NCBI RefSeq assembly: GCF_017815135.1 | Contig: NZ_JAGJCF010000006.1 | Span: 186,001 to 250,000 of the forward strand | Direction: 5' to 3' | DNA length: 64,000 nt | Source of the DNA: Jiella mangrovi | Lineage (GTDB): Bacteria; Pseudomonadota; Alphaproteobacteria; Rhizobiales; Rhizobiaceae | Shown here: positions 26,744 through 35,798 of the stretch, piece by piece | Position numbering within the stretch: the stretch's first letter is position 1 | Layout: each line of letters opens with the position of its first letter | The notes under the pieces: generated by a model | What the model saw: the letters and a program-made list of their open reading frames with translations, nothing else | Database searches by the model: none | Told to the model about the DNA's origin: nothing | Program-made: the position numbers and the translations under genes

Positions 26744-26781
26744 GTCACCCATGTCTTAGGAACGTTCTGTCACCCATGTCT
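26744..26781. repeat. Two direct copies of GTCACCCATGTCT
   Basis: Copies at 26744-26756 and 26769-26781, each followed by [TC]AGG. The spacing of 25 bp and the sequence recall the subterminal repeats of IS481/IS3-type elements, but no transposase remnant is visible (inference from memory). Confidence 0.45.
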
Positions 26782-26803
26782 CAGGGCTGGACATGCGAAA
26801 ATT

Positions 26804-26878
26804 TGGAGCGGGCGAAGGGATTCGAACCCTCGACCCCAACCTTGGCAAGGTTGTGCTCTACCCCTGAGCTACACCCGC
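26804..26878 (-). tRNA. tRNA-Gly(GCC)
   Basis: A 75-nt cloverleaf on the minus strand: acceptor GCGGGTG with CGCCCGC, D-arm GCTCAGGGGTAGAGC, anticodon loop TTGCCAA (anticodon GCC), T-arm GAGGGTTCGAATCCCTT, encoded CCA. Confidence 0.97.
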
Positions 26879-27080
26879 CCGCTCCCCGCGGCGCTCCGTT
26901 TCCGGTGCCGTGGACGGGCGCTATATGGCGGAAAGCCCTGGACAATGCAACAGGCAAATTTCGCTCTTTGGAAAAACCCGCGGTTCAGCCCTCCGCGCGG
27001 CGCCCGGCCCTTCAACGAGGAGGTCCGATCGGCTATGGCACGAGGCGTTGATTTCTGGGCGATAGCGACGGAGACGAGAC

Positions 27081-27608
27081 TTGGCGGCGACGCGTGACGA
27101 ACTGATGACATATCTCGCCACGCTCGGCATCGAGACGTCGACGATCGAGCATCCGCCGCTCTTCACCGTGGGCGAATCGCAGGAGCTGCGTGGGGAGATC
27201 CGGGGCGGCCACACCAAGAACCTGTTCCTGAAGGACAAGAAGGGCCGTCACTTTCTCGTCGTTGCCGAGGAGAGCCGGGCCGTCGATCTGAAGTCGCTGC
27301 ACCACACGATCGGTGCGAAGGGGCGGCTGTCCTTTGCCAGCGCCGAGGCGATGATGGAAATGCTCGGCGTGACGCCCGGTTCGGTCACGGCTTTCGGCGT
27401 TCTCAACGATCGCGACGGCAAGGTGACGGTGGTGCTTGATGAAGGTTTGCTCGCGTACGATATGGTGAATTGCCATCCGTTGACGAACACTGCGACCACC
27501 ACGATCGCCACCGACGGATTGATGACATTCTTCCGATCGACCGGGCACGAGGCTTTCGTCGCCCGGCTGGACAGTGAAACGATTGAGGGCGAGGGGCAGG
27601 GCGGATGA
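27081..27608 (+). CDS. YbaK/ProX-type aminoacyl-tRNA deacylase
   Basis: A 175-residue single-domain editing protein of the YbaK/ProX family, which hydrolyses wrongly charged aminoacyl-tRNA (typically Ala- or Cys-tRNAPro). The conserved TKNLFLKD segment around residue 45 bears the essential lysine, and NDRDGKVTVVLDEGLL and CHPLTNTATTTI are family hallmarks of the ProX/PrdX branch. The start is taken as TTG at 27081 with GGAGACGAG just upstream; ATG at 27105 would remove the first eight residues. It overlaps the next gene by 4 bp. Confidence 0.9.
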   Translation: MAATRDELMTYLATLGIETSTIEHPPLFTVGESQELRGEIRGGHTKNLFLKDKKGRHFLVVAEESRAVDLKSLHHTIGAKGRLSFASAEAMMEMLGVTPGSVTAFGVLNDRDGKVTVVLDEGLLAYDMVNCHPLTNTATTTIATDGLMTFFRSTGHEAFVARLDSETIEGEGQGG

Positions 27609-28633
27609 GCGACAACCCATACGGAAATCCCTATGGCGGCTTCGGCCAGCAGACTGTCAGCCCTGGGCCGGCCGAGGGGCGATCCGCCCAGCCGTCGCAG
27701 CCGGCCGCAGCTCCGGCAGCCGGGCTGACGGGTTTCGGCGCCGAGAGCGCGGCACCGGCGGCGGACGTCATTAAGGAGACGACGACGGCGCAGTTTACCG
27801 CGGACGTCATTCAGGAGTCGCGTCGCCAGCCGGTCATCGTCGACTTCTGGGCGCCCTGGTGCGGCCCCTGCAAGCAGCTGACGCCGATCCTCGAAAAGGC
27901 GGTGCGGGAGGCTGGCGGCAAGGTCAAGCTGGTCAAGATGAACATCGACCAGCATCCCTCGATCGCCGGCCAGCTCGGCGTGCAGTCGATTCCGGCCGTC
28001 TTCGCCTTCGCGAACGGCCAGCCGGTCGACGGTTTCATGGGCGCGCTGCCGGAAAGCGAGATCAAGGCCTTCATCGCGCGGCTCACTTCGGGCCAGCCGG
28101 GCGGCGATCCGATCGCCGAGGCTCTGGAAGAGGCCAATACGCTGCTTGCGAGCGGCGATGCGGGCAGCGCCGCGCAGCTCTTTGGCGCGATCCTGCAGCA
28201 CGAGCCCGGCCATGCCGGTGCGACGGGCGGCCTTGCCGAATGCTATCTGAAGTCCGGCGACACCGAGCGGGCGAAGGCGCTGATCGATGCGCTTCCGGCC
28301 GACAAGGCCGACGACCCGGCCGTGGCGGCTGTCCGCGCCAAGGTGAAGCTGAGTGAGGAGATCGCCCAGCTCGGCGATCCCGATCAGCTGCAGGCGCGCC
28401 TTGAAAGCAATGCCGACGACCATCAGGCGCGCTTCGATCTCGCCCTCATCGCCAATGCGAAGGGCGACCGCCAGACGTCGGCGGGCCACCTCCTCGAGAT
28501 CATCAAGCGTGATCGCAGTTTCGGCGAGGATGCCGCGCGGCAGAAGCTGCTCGAACTCTTCGCGGCTTGGGGGCCGACCGATCCGGCGACAAAGGACGCC
28601 CGGCGCCGGCTTTCCTCGCTGCTGTTTTCATAG
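27605..28633 (+). CDS. cnoX: Thioredoxin-TPR chaperedoxin (CnoX/YbbN)
   Basis: A 342-residue protein. A proline- and glycine-rich N-terminus of about 55 residues precedes a thioredoxin domain with the active site WCGPC at residues 85-89, then a C-terminal region of TPR-like helices (from about 160). CnoX proteins protect substrates from oxidation and hand them to GroEL or DnaK. In contrast to E. coli YbbN, both active-site cysteines are kept, so redox activity is expected. The ATG overlaps the preceding stop codon. Confidence 0.9.
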   Translation: MSDNPYGNPYGGFGQQTVSPGPAEGRSAQPSQPAAAPAAGLTGFGAESAAPAADVIKETTTAQFTADVIQESRRQPVIVDFWAPWCGPCKQLTPILEKAVREAGGKVKLVKMNIDQHPSIAGQLGVQSIPAVFAFANGQPVDGFMGALPESEIKAFIARLTSGQPGGDPIAEALEEANTLLASGDAGSAAQLFGAILQHEPGHAGATGGLAECYLKSGDTERAKALIDALPADKADDPAVAAVRAKVKLSEEIAQLGDPDQLQARLESNADDHQARFDLALIANAKGDRQTSAGHLLEIIKRDRSFGEDAARQKLLELFAAWGPTDPATKDARRRLSSLLFS

Positions 28634-28818
28634 GGGGGAGGGCGCCCGGCGCGGCAAACGCTCCGTCCTGGCTTGCCGCCGCGCCCCGGGACCGGTTCTT
28701 CCTTCGGCTCGCCCTGAATTGAAGAGGCTGGCCGAAGCTCCGGCAGGCGTGATGAGGCCCGGGGCTTGAGATCGCCGGACGCCGGCCCAAATGCCGAGGA
28801 GGTCGACGGAGGCACTCT

Positions 28819-29496
28819 TTGGTACAAGCGGGCAACTACACTTATGCGGACGAATCCGACCTCCCGGCTACGGTGCCGGTGTTTCCCCTGACGGGAGCGC
28901 TGCTTCTTCCGGGTGGTCAGCTGCCGCTCAACATCTTCGAGCCGCGCTACATCCAGATGATCGACGAGGCGCTGGCGGGGTCGCGCATCATCGGCATGAT
29001 CCAGCCGAGCCTTGATGGTGCGAAAAGGAAGGACAACGAGCCGAAGCTCTGCGAGGTCGGCTGCATGGGCAGGATCGCGTCCTATGCCGAATCGGGCGAC
29101 GGCCGCTATATCATCAGCCTGCAGGGAATCGCGCGGTTTCGCGCCGTCGAGGAACTGAGCCTGCGCACGCCCTATCGGGTTTGCCGGATCGCCGCCTTCG
29201 TCGCTGACCTCGATTCCGCGCTCGGCGAAGACGAGGTCGATCGCGAGGGACTCTTGCGGGCCTTCAGGCGCTTCTTCGAAGCCAACCAGATGGAAGCCGA
29301 CTGGGATTCGATCGCCCGAGCCTCGAACGAGACGCTGGTGAACGCTCTTTCGATGATGTCGCCCTACGGGGCCGCCGAGAAGCAGGCGCTGCTCGAAGCG
29401 AGCGACCTCAAGGCTCGGGCCGAGACGCTGATCGCCATCACCGAGATCGCGCTTGCCCGCGATGGCGGCGAAGACGGCTCGACCACCCTGCAATGA
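28819..29496 (+). CDS. Lon N-terminal-domain (substrate-binding) protein
   Basis: A 225-residue stand-alone version of the N-terminal substrate-recognition domain of the Lon protease. Typical features are [34 protein letters not shown] and SLQGIARFR. The ATPase and protease parts of Lon are absent and were not lost by frameshift here. The start is TTG at 28819 with GGAGG at 28808-28812. It lies 185 bp behind cnoX on the same strand and 82 bp before a Trm112-like gene, an arrangement common in Hyphomicrobiales. The precise function is unknown. Confidence 0.9.
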   Translation: MVQAGNYTYADESDLPATVPVFPLTGALLLPGGQLPLNIFEPRYIQMIDEALAGSRIIGMIQPSLDGAKRKDNEPKLCEVGCMGRIASYAESGDGRYIISLQGIARFRAVEELSLRTPYRVCRIAAFVADLDSALGEDEVDREGLLRAFRRFFEANQMEADWDSIARASNETLVNALSMMSPYGAAEKQALLEASDLKARAETLIAITEIALARDGGEDGSTTLQ

Positions 29497-29578
29497 CCTG
29501 TCGCTAGAGGCTTGGCCGCGTGCTATCTCTCGACCGGACGCCATCAAACCATATAACGGCAAAGCAAACGAACGGCTC

Positions 29579-29770
29579 ATGAGCGAACGCAACCGGGACG
29601 GCCAGCCAGACCCCAAGCTCCTGGAGCTTCTCGTCTGTCCCCTGACCAAGTCGCAGCTGATCTACGACCGCGAAAACAACGAGCTGATCTCGAAGGTCGC
29701 CAAGCTCGCCTTTCCGATCCGCGAAGGCATTCCGATCATGCTGCCTTCAGAGGCGCGCGAAATCGAATGA
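29579..29770 (+). CDS. Trm112-family small zinc-ribbon-like protein
   Basis: A 63-residue protein of the Trm112/YcaR family, with the conserved [20 protein letters not shown] and [11 protein letters not shown] blocks. Trm112 proteins activate methyltransferases by binding them. Only one cysteine is present, so no full zinc site forms, as is usual for the bacterial short forms. It is the last gene of the ybaK-cnoX-lonN-trm112 run. Confidence 0.88.
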   Translation: MSERNRDGQPDPKLLELLVCPLTKSQLIYDRENNELISKVAKLAFPIREGIPIMLPSEAREIE

Positions 29771-29831
29771 CCCGTTCGGGTTCACAAGGTCGCTCGCCGG
29801 GCTGTGACACCGACGGCGCATCGGGTTTGGC

Positions 29832-31139
29832 TCAAATGCCGCCGCTGTCCGAAACGAACTGCGTCTCCATCGTCTGAACCTGGTTGCGACCGTGATTTTT
29901 CGCGTCGTAGAGCGCTTCGTCCGCGCGGGCGAGGGGCGGCGAGAGCGATCGCTCTTCGCTGCGAATATCCGTCAAGCCGAAGCTCGCGGTAACCCATAGC
30001 CGCTCATCCTCCCAGTCGTAGGGGTGCTTCGCGATCGCGTCCCGCAGCCTTTGCACTAGGCGGCTGGCTTCACGGAACGACGAGCAGTTGAGCATGATGA
30101 AGAATTCCTCGCCGCCGGCTCTGGCGACGAGATGCGCCTCGCCGAGGGTTGCGCGAAGAATATCGGCGACATGCCGCAGCACCGCGTCGCCGCAAGGATG
30201 GCCGTAGCGATCGTTGATGCCTTTGAAATGGTCGATGTCGGCGATCGCGATGTAGCTCGGCCGGCCGTTCGCCTGGTTCCGACGCATGATCGTCTCCGCA
30301 TGCGTCATGAAATACCGGCGATTGTAGAGCCCGGTCAGGAAATCACGGTTCGCCGCCTCGCGAAGCTGCGCCTCCATCTCGTTGCGCTCGGTGATGTCGA
30401 TCATGGCGCCGGCAATTCCCTCGACGGAGCCGTCGTCGCGCAGGACAAGCGACTTGTAGAAGGCGACGTGCCGCTCCGCGCCGTTGGCATCCGCGACGTC
30501 CGTCTCGTAGATCTGAACGCCGCCATCGGTGATCAACCGGCGGTCGGCCGCGATGAAGGTCGAAGCGGTGGAGAAGGCGGTCAGCTCGAACGCACTGGCG
30601 CCCAGAATGTCCTCGCGGCTCTTGCCGTAAAATGTCTGGAACGCGGTGTTGAACGCACGGTAGAGCCCGTCGGCATCCTTGAAGAAGATCGGAGACGGCA
30701 GGTTGTTCATCGCCGCCAGCAATGTCGTGCGCACGCGCTCAAGCATCTCGATCTCGCCGTGAAGGGCTTGCCGGCGGCGGAAGGTGGCCTTTGCTCTGGC
30801 GATGCACAGCAGAACCGCGGCGGCATCGGCCGGATCGATCAGATCGTCGATCCCCTCGCCGAACAGGCACTCGATCGCGCTTGGCGAAAGGTCGTCGGCG
30901 CCTTCGATCACCGCGACGAGCTGCGTTTGCGGGGCAAGTTGGCCTCGTAGCCGCGTTATCTGCCCTCGTGCCGGCACGGCTGCTGGAGCGAAGACGATAT
31001 CTGCGCTGCCAGCTTCGTTCGTCGGCATGATGCCCGCCGACGCCAGAGTTTGCGGAATGCAAACGCCCGGCTCCGCGATCCAGGCAAGTGTTGGATCGTG
31101 GATGCTTCTCGAAGATGATATGTAAGCTTGATTTATCAC
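29832..31139 (-). CDS. PAS-GGDEF diguanylate cyclase
   Basis: A 435-residue protein that makes cyclic di-GMP. A 130-residue N-terminal part looks like a degenerate response-regulator receiver fold (TQLVAVIEGADDLSPSAIEC) without a clear phosphoacceptor. A PAS domain follows at about 145-265 (LPSPIFFKDADGLYRAFNTA) and the GGDEF domain from about 275, with DFLTGLYNRRYF and an intact RAGGEEFF site. No transmembrane segment is seen, so it is cytoplasmic. The start is GTG at 31139 with GAGGAAG upstream. The final LARADEALYDAKNHGRN is typical. Confidence 0.93.
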   Translation of the reverse strand: MINQAYISSSRSIHDPTLAWIAEPGVCIPQTLASAGIMPTNEAGSADIVFAPAAVPARGQITRLRGQLAPQTQLVAVIEGADDLSPSAIECLFGEGIDDLIDPADAAAVLLCIARAKATFRRRQALHGEIEMLERVRTTLLAAMNNLPSPIFFKDADGLYRAFNTAFQTFYGKSREDILGASAFELTAFSTASTFIAADRRLITDGGVQIYETDVADANGAERHVAFYKSLVLRDDGSVEGIAGAMIDITERNEMEAQLREAANRDFLTGLYNRRYFMTHAETIMRRNQANGRPSYIAIADIDHFKGINDRYGHPCGDAVLRHVADILRATLGEAHLVARAGGEEFFIMLNCSSFREASRLVQRLRDAIAKHPYDWEDERLWVTASFGLTDIRSEERSLSPPLARADEALYDAKNHGRNQVQTMETQFVSDSGGI

Positions 31140-31247
31140 GGCTAGAACTTCCTCGATGAAGAAGATCCTAGCATCGCCTGGCTAAAGAATTCTTGAAAAC
31201 ATTCTTTCAGTGCAGGAGGCTCGACGGGCTGCAAAGCTGCCGCAGCC

Positions 31248-33161
31248 TTATTCCGCTGCCATCGCGGCGTCGTGCTCCTCGGTGAGCGCCAGCCAGTCCT
31301 CCTCGCAGGACGACAGCGTCCTGGCAGCATCGGTGCGCTGCTTGTTCAGTGCCGCCGCCTTCGCCGGCTCCTTGGTGTAGAGCGAGGGGTCCGCGAGCTT
31401 CTCGTCATAGTCGGCGATCGTCTTCTGCAGCCGGGATATCTGGATCTCGAGCTGGCTGATCTTCTTCTTCAAAGGTTTCAGCGCTTCGCGCCGTTCGGCG
31501 GCCTGCCGGCGCTGATCGACTTTGGACAGCTGGGGCTGCGGCTCGGCCTCGACCGGTTCGCTGCCGGCGCCGCCAGCCGCCCCGCCGCCCGTTCTCGCGC
31601 CCGACAGGATCAGCTTCTTGTAGTCTTCGAGGTCGCCGTCATAGCGCGAAACCGTCCCGTCGCCGACGATCCACAGCCGGTCCATCGTCGCCTCGACCAT
31701 ATGGCGGTCGTGGCTGATCAGGATGACCGCACCGGGATAGTCGTTGAGCGCGAAAACGAGGCTTTCGCGCGCTTCGATGTCCAGATGGTTGGTCGGCTCG
31801 TCGAGGATCAGGAGGTTTGGTGCGTCGAGGGTGGCAAGGCCCATCAGAAGGCGCGCCTTCTCGCCGCCGGAGAGTTTCTCGGCGGCGGTGTCCATCTTCA
31901 CCGTCGGCAGTCCCATCTGTGCGACTTTCGCGCGCACCTTGGCCTCGGCTGCGTCGGGCATCATCCGTCGCACGTGCTGGACGGCGCTTTCGGCGGGCCG
32001 CAGATCGTCGATCTGATGCTGCGCGAAGAACGCGATCTTGAGCCCCGGTGCCCGCGTCACCTCACCCGCCTCTGCCTGAAGGCGTTCGGCGAGGAGCTTG
32101 GCGAAGGTGGACTTGCCGTTGCCGTTCTGACCGAGAAGGGCGATCCGGTCCTCGGTGTCGATCCGAAGGTTGAGGCCCTTCAGGATCGGCCGGCCCGGCT
32201 GATAGCCGACCGCGACATTCTCCATGCGGATGATCGGCGAGGCGGCCTGCTTTTCGGGCGCCGGAAAGACGAAGGGGGTGACGTGTTCCTCGACGATCGA
32301 CTGGAGCGGGCCCATCTTTTCCAGTGCCTTCAGGCGCGACTGCGCCTGCCGGGCCTTCGACGCCTTGGCGCGGAAGCGCTCGACGAAGGACTCCATGTGC
32401 TTGCGCGCGGCTTCCTGCTTGGCGATCGACTTTTGCAGAAGCTCCAGCTTCTCGGCCCGCTGCCGGGCGAACTGATCGTAGTCGCCGCGATAGAAGTTGA
32501 GCTTCTGCTGGTCGAGATGGACGATCGACGAAACGGCATTGTTCAGAACGTCGCGATCATGGCTGATCACGAGGACGGTGTAGGGATAGCGCTGGACGAA
32601 GTTCTCCAGCCACAAAGTGCCTTCGAGATCGAGATAGTTGGTCGGCTCGTCGAGGAGCAGAAGGTCCGGCCGCGAGAACAGGACGGCCGCGAGCGCGACG
32701 CGCATGCGCCAGCCGCCGGAAAACGACGAGGCGGGCCGTGCCTGCGCCGCCATGTCGAAGCCGAGGCCCGACAGGATCGATGAGGCCCTGGCTTCGGCCG
32801 AATGGGCCTCGATGTCTGCAAGCCGGACATGGATGTCGGCAATCCGCGTCGGATCAGTGGCCGTCTCGGCCTCGGCAAGCAGGGCGACGCGTTCGGTATC
32901 GGCCGCAAGAACGATATCGAGCAGCGAATCTTCGGTGCCCGGAGCCTCCTGCGCGACTTGGCCGAGCCGGGTGTTCTTGGGAAACGAGACGGATCCCGTC
33001 TCCGGCGCGAGATCGCCGGTGATGACGCGGAACAGCGTCGACTTGCCGGCGCCATTGCGCCCGACGAGGCCGGCCTTCGTCCCGGTGGGGAGGGTCAGGC
33101 TCGCATGATCGATCAGCAGGCGCCCGGCAACGCGCGCGGTAAGGTCGGTAATCTGAAGCAT
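31248..33161 (-). CDS. ABC-F family ATPase (YheS/Uup-like)
   Basis: A 637-residue protein with two ABC domains and no membrane segments. Walker A motifs are GRNGAGKST (about residue 36) and GQNGNGKST (about 340), and the signature sequences are SSFSGGWRMRV and KLSGGEKARL. A linker with a basic stretch (RFRAKASKARQAQSRLKALE) joins them. The final 90 residues form a coiled-coil region (RRQAAERREALKPLKKKISQ). ABC-F proteins act on ribosomes, freeing stalled or drug-bound states, rather than transporting. The gene is alone on the minus strand and divergent from the ParA-like gene. Confidence 0.93.
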   Translation of the reverse strand: MLQITDLTARVAGRLLIDHASLTLPTGTKAGLVGRNGAGKSTLFRVITGDLAPETGSVSFPKNTRLGQVAQEAPGTEDSLLDIVLAADTERVALLAEAETATDPTRIADIHVRLADIEAHSAEARASSILSGLGFDMAAQARPASSFSGGWRMRVALAAVLFSRPDLLLLDEPTNYLDLEGTLWLENFVQRYPYTVLVISHDRDVLNNAVSSIVHLDQQKLNFYRGDYDQFARQRAEKLELLQKSIAKQEAARKHMESFVERFRAKASKARQAQSRLKALEKMGPLQSIVEEHVTPFVFPAPEKQAASPIIRMENVAVGYQPGRPILKGLNLRIDTEDRIALLGQNGNGKSTFAKLLAERLQAEAGEVTRAPGLKIAFFAQHQIDDLRPAESAVQHVRRMMPDAAEAKVRAKVAQMGLPTVKMDTAAEKLSGGEKARLLMGLATLDAPNLLILDEPTNHLDIEARESLVFALNDYPGAVILISHDRHMVEATMDRLWIVGDGTVSRYDGDLEDYKKLILSGARTGGGAAGGAGSEPVEAEPQPQLSKVDQRRQAAERREALKPLKKKISQLEIQISRLQKTIADYDEKLADPSLYTKEPAKAAALNKQRTDAARTLSSCEEDWLALTEEHDAAMAAE

Positions 33162-33464
33162 GAGCGCCTTTTGCCACGTGCTGCAGCGCGGCGAAAGGGG
33201 AAAGGCGGCCCAGATGGCGCTTTGGCTGGCGCGCCGAGCGAGAGCGCCGGGACGCCGGCCTGGCGGGAGGCGCTTTGCCCCCGATAAGCTTCGCCCAAGC
33301 TTACCGGCCTTAATTCACCAGCCAGATCATTCGCCCTGCCCGAAGGTCGGTTTTGAAACCGACGACGCGCGTGAATGGTCTGTGGCCCATCGCCGCCCCG
33401 CCCGCGGGGTCGCGGCCGTCGAAAACACGATCAGCGTTGCCAGCGGGAACGCCAAAGGTAAGCC
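33162..33464. other. Divergent intergenic region with a long hairpin
   Basis: A 303-bp region between the ABC-F gene and the ParA-like gene. No gene is supported. It contains an inverted repeat centred near 33294 and must hold both promoters. Confidence 0.5.
33281..33307. repeat. Inverted repeat in the divergent promoter region
   Basis: CCG-A-TAAGCTT (33281-33291) with AAGCTTA-C-CGG (33297-33307): 11-bp arms with one mismatch and a 5-base loop. A regulatory operator or small hairpin is possible. Confidence 0.6.
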
Positions 33465-34175
33465 ATGATCTCCGTCATCTCCGTCGGTTCGCTCAAGACA
33501 TCCGGCTCTTCGACCGTCGCGCTCACTCTCGCCAGCGTCGCCGCTGCCGCCGATATCCCCGTTCTCCTGATCGATGCGGCCCGCGACGGCGACATCGCCG
33601 CCTGGGCGTCGCAGGCCGGCCGGCCCGCAAAGATCAGCGTCGAGCGTATCCGTGACGAAACAGCGATCGAAAAGCTGGTCAGGGCGGCGCGCAAGCGCGG
33701 CGATCTGGTGATCATCGACGCCGGCGACGAGGCCGAGACGATCCGCGCCAGCGCCAAGCTCGCCGACCGGGCGCTGATCCCGGTGCGCTTCTCGCCCGTC
33801 TCGGCGCTCTATGCCATCGAGACCGATCGCCTGCTCGCCGAAGACATCGGCCGCGGCCGGCGCCTGCGGGACTGGTGTTTCGTCGCCAGTGCCGTCGCCA
33901 CCATTCCGAGTCGCATCGCGCGCAGCGTCGAAGCCATCGTCGAGGAAAGCGCCACCGCGCGTCTGCCGATCGGCCTCGTGCAGCGCGCCGCCTACGAGGC
34001 GCCGTTCCTCTTCGGCGGAACGATCTTCACGATGGAGGAAGACGTCGCGCCCGGCCTCGACCGCGCCCGCGCGGAGGCCGCGAGCCTTGCCTACGAGATC
34101 GGCATCCTCGGTCAGAAAGCCAACGAGGCCCGCCCGGCTCCCGGGCAGCGCGCGGCGATCCGCGAGGCGGCCTGA
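33465..34175 (+). CDS. ParA/VirC1-like ATPase fold with a degenerate Walker A
   Basis: A 236-residue protein resembling the MinD/ParA P-loop family. It begins MISVISVGSLKTSGSSTVAL, then IPVLLIDAARDGDIAAWAS (the Walker A' region) and DLVIIDAGDEAET (Walker B region). The canonical KGGxGKT[TS] motif is replaced by LKTSGSST: the catalytic GK lysine is a serine and the signature lysine is displaced by one position. Loss of ATP hydrolysis is likely. No parB or centromere-like repeat is nearby, and the gene stands alone. Function unknown; the closest annotation would be a chromosome-partitioning-like ATPase. Confidence 0.75.
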   Translation: MISVISVGSLKTSGSSTVALTLASVAAAADIPVLLIDAARDGDIAAWASQAGRPAKISVERIRDETAIEKLVRAARKRGDLVIIDAGDEAETIRASAKLADRALIPVRFSPVSALYAIETDRLLAEDIGRGRRLRDWCFVASAVATIPSRIARSVEAIVEESATARLPIGLVQRAAYEAPFLFGGTIFTMEEDVAPGLDRARAEAASLAYEIGILGQKANEARPAPGQRAAIREAA

Positions 34176-34402
34176 TCCGTTCCAGCCTGGGCGCTGGCGA
34201 CGATGCGACGCAGCGCTCTTTGCCTCCCGCCGCTGCCGGGGGCTCCCTGTCACCGCCTCTCGGCCTCGACGGAACAGGCCGAGGGGCATCGTGACCAAGA
34301 ATTAATGCTGCTCCATTACGATTGCGGCTATGGGTTTGGCCGGTCCACTTGAGATCGGCTGGAGACATTCCCTTGCTCTTCGAACGTCAGACCTCGGCGG
34401 CA

Positions 34403-34999
34403 ATGCCCGCCTCGCCCAACCCCTGGCGCCTTCCCCTGATCGTCGCCGCAGCGATGGTCATCCTGCCGCAAGTCGCCGGCGCCCACATCATCCGCGGGGC
34501 GCAGGGCGGCTTCGGGAGCGGTTTCGAGCATCCGCTGACCGGGCTCGACCATTTCCTCGCCATGTTCGCCGTCGGTCTGTGGGGCGCCCAGATGGGCGGC
34601 CGGTCGGTCTGGACCCTTCCGGTGACCTTTCCGCTGATCATGGTGGTGGGCGGCATCATCGGCATTTCCGGCGTTCACCTGCCGGGGATCGAGACCGGCA
34701 TCGCCCTGTCGATCCTGGTGCTCGGCCTCGCCATCGCCTTTGCCTGGCGGCCGGCCGAATGGGTGGCGCTCTGTCTGATCGCCTTCTTCGCCATCTGTCA
34801 CGGCTACGCCCACGGCGCGGAACTGCCGCTTGCGACAGACCCGGCGGATTATGCCATCGGCTTCGTGCTTGCGACGGGACTGATCCACATTCTCGGCATC
34901 GGCTTCGGCCTGGTCATCGGCAGGCTCTGGGACGGGCGCATCTCCCGGATCTGCGGCGCCGCGATAGCGCTTGGGGGCGTCTACTATCTTGTCGGCTGA
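34403..34999 (+). CDS. HupE/UreJ-family nickel/cobalt permease
   Basis: A 198-residue membrane protein with a cleavable leader (PLIVAAAMVILPQVAGAH) and about six further hydrophobic segments. The family hallmark EHPLTGLDHFLAMFAVG (H-P-x-x-G-x-D-H) is at about residue 40 and CHGYAHGAELP near 135, both rich in metal-ligating histidines. HupE/UreJ proteins import nickel (or cobalt) for hydrogenase or urease. The start at 34403 is chosen because it exposes the leader directly; the frame is open further upstream. It overlaps the next gene by a few bases. Confidence 0.9.
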   Translation: MPASPNPWRLPLIVAAAMVILPQVAGAHIIRGAQGGFGSGFEHPLTGLDHFLAMFAVGLWGAQMGGRSVWTLPVTFPLIMVVGGIIGISGVHLPGIETGIALSILVLGLAIAFAWRPAEWVALCLIAFFAICHGYAHGAELPLATDPADYAIGFVLATGLIHILGIGFGLVIGRLWDGRISRICGAAIALGGVYYLVG

Positions 35000-35780
35000 A
35001 GCTGTCGCGCGGCCGGGCAGACGGATCTTGCGATTTTCCGGTCCGGCGTTCCTTGCCGTCGCGGTGGCCACGGCGATCGGGCTTCGGCTGCCTCCGGCAG
35101 CGTCTCTCGACACGCTGTTCTGGTGGATCGCCTACGGGCCGCTTGCGCCTGAACGCGCCATGCCGCTCGCCGCCCTCGGGGCGGCCTTCGGTCTGATCGG
35201 CTGGCGGGCCCGAGTCGCGGCGTTGGCGGCATTCGGATTGGGTATCGCCGGCGGATTTTACGGCGAGATCACATGGCTTGCCCTTCTTGGCCATCTGCCG
35301 GCGGCCGCCGGCCACGATTTTTACGCCGGGCCGGGCTCTTGCATCGCGGCCGGTGCCGCGCTGATTTCCGGGCGCCGGCTGCGGCCCGTGGCGACGCCGC
35401 TCGCCAGCCTCGTCATCGGCACGCTGTGGGCCCTGTGGATCAGGCTTCTCGACCCGACATTGCACGATCTGAAGATCAGCGTCGCCGGCGTCCTGGTGGC
35501 AGTCGCTCTCATCGTCGCGATCGCTTCGACGGTGGCGGCCTTTCGCGGCAACTGGATGTTCGTCGCCGCTCCGATCTGCGGCAGCTGGCTCCTGGCGATC
35601 GGTCTGCTTTACGGCGGCAGCTATCTGGCGACGAAGCCGCCGAGCCTCAATCTTCCGCCGCCCGCCCCGGCCCGCGATTCCTCCATGCTTGATGGTCTGT
35701 TCCCGGAGGAGAACGGTAGGTTGGACCGGAAGCCCGGCCGATCGGATCCGTTCGGCGGCGACGGTGCGAAACCGTTCTGA
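34989..35780 (+). CDS. Unidentified membrane protein of the HupE-DUF1007 cassette
   Basis: A 263-residue protein that I cannot assign to a family. It has about seven hydrophobic stretches (for example FLAVAVATAIGL and VAVALIVAIASTVAAF) and a soluble tail of about 50 residues rich in proline. The preferred start is TTG at 34989, overlapping hupE by 11 bp with GGGGG ten bases upstream; TTG at 34971 is another option. It sits between a nickel-permease-like gene and a DUF1007 gene on the same strand, so a part in metal transport is likely but unproven. Confidence 0.65.
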   Translation: MSAEAVARPGRRILRFSGPAFLAVAVATAIGLRLPPAASLDTLFWWIAYGPLAPERAMPLAALGAAFGLIGWRARVAALAAFGLGIAGGFYGEITWLALLGHLPAAAGHDFYAGPGSCIAAGAALISGRRLRPVATPLASLVIGTLWALWIRLLDPTLHDLKISVAGVLVAVALIVAIASTVAAFRGNWMFVAAPICGSWLLAIGLLYGGSYLATKPPSLNLPPPAPARDSSMLDGLFPEENGRLDRKPGRSDPFGGDGAKPF

Positions 35781-35798
35781 CACCAACAGGAAAGCGGG

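Larger units (their letters stand above)
26334..26803. other. Repeat-rich interval between the RTX gene and tRNA-Gly
   Basis: No gene is supported in these 470 bp. The stretch holds an inverted repeat, a composite repeat with a REP core shared with 52948-53190, and a 13-bp tandem direct repeat. Confidence 0.65.

Noticed and set aside
26744-26878. Genomic island or prophage attachment at tRNA-Gly
   Set aside because: No integrase and no duplicated tRNA end are visible. Only a short direct repeat is present, which is insufficient.
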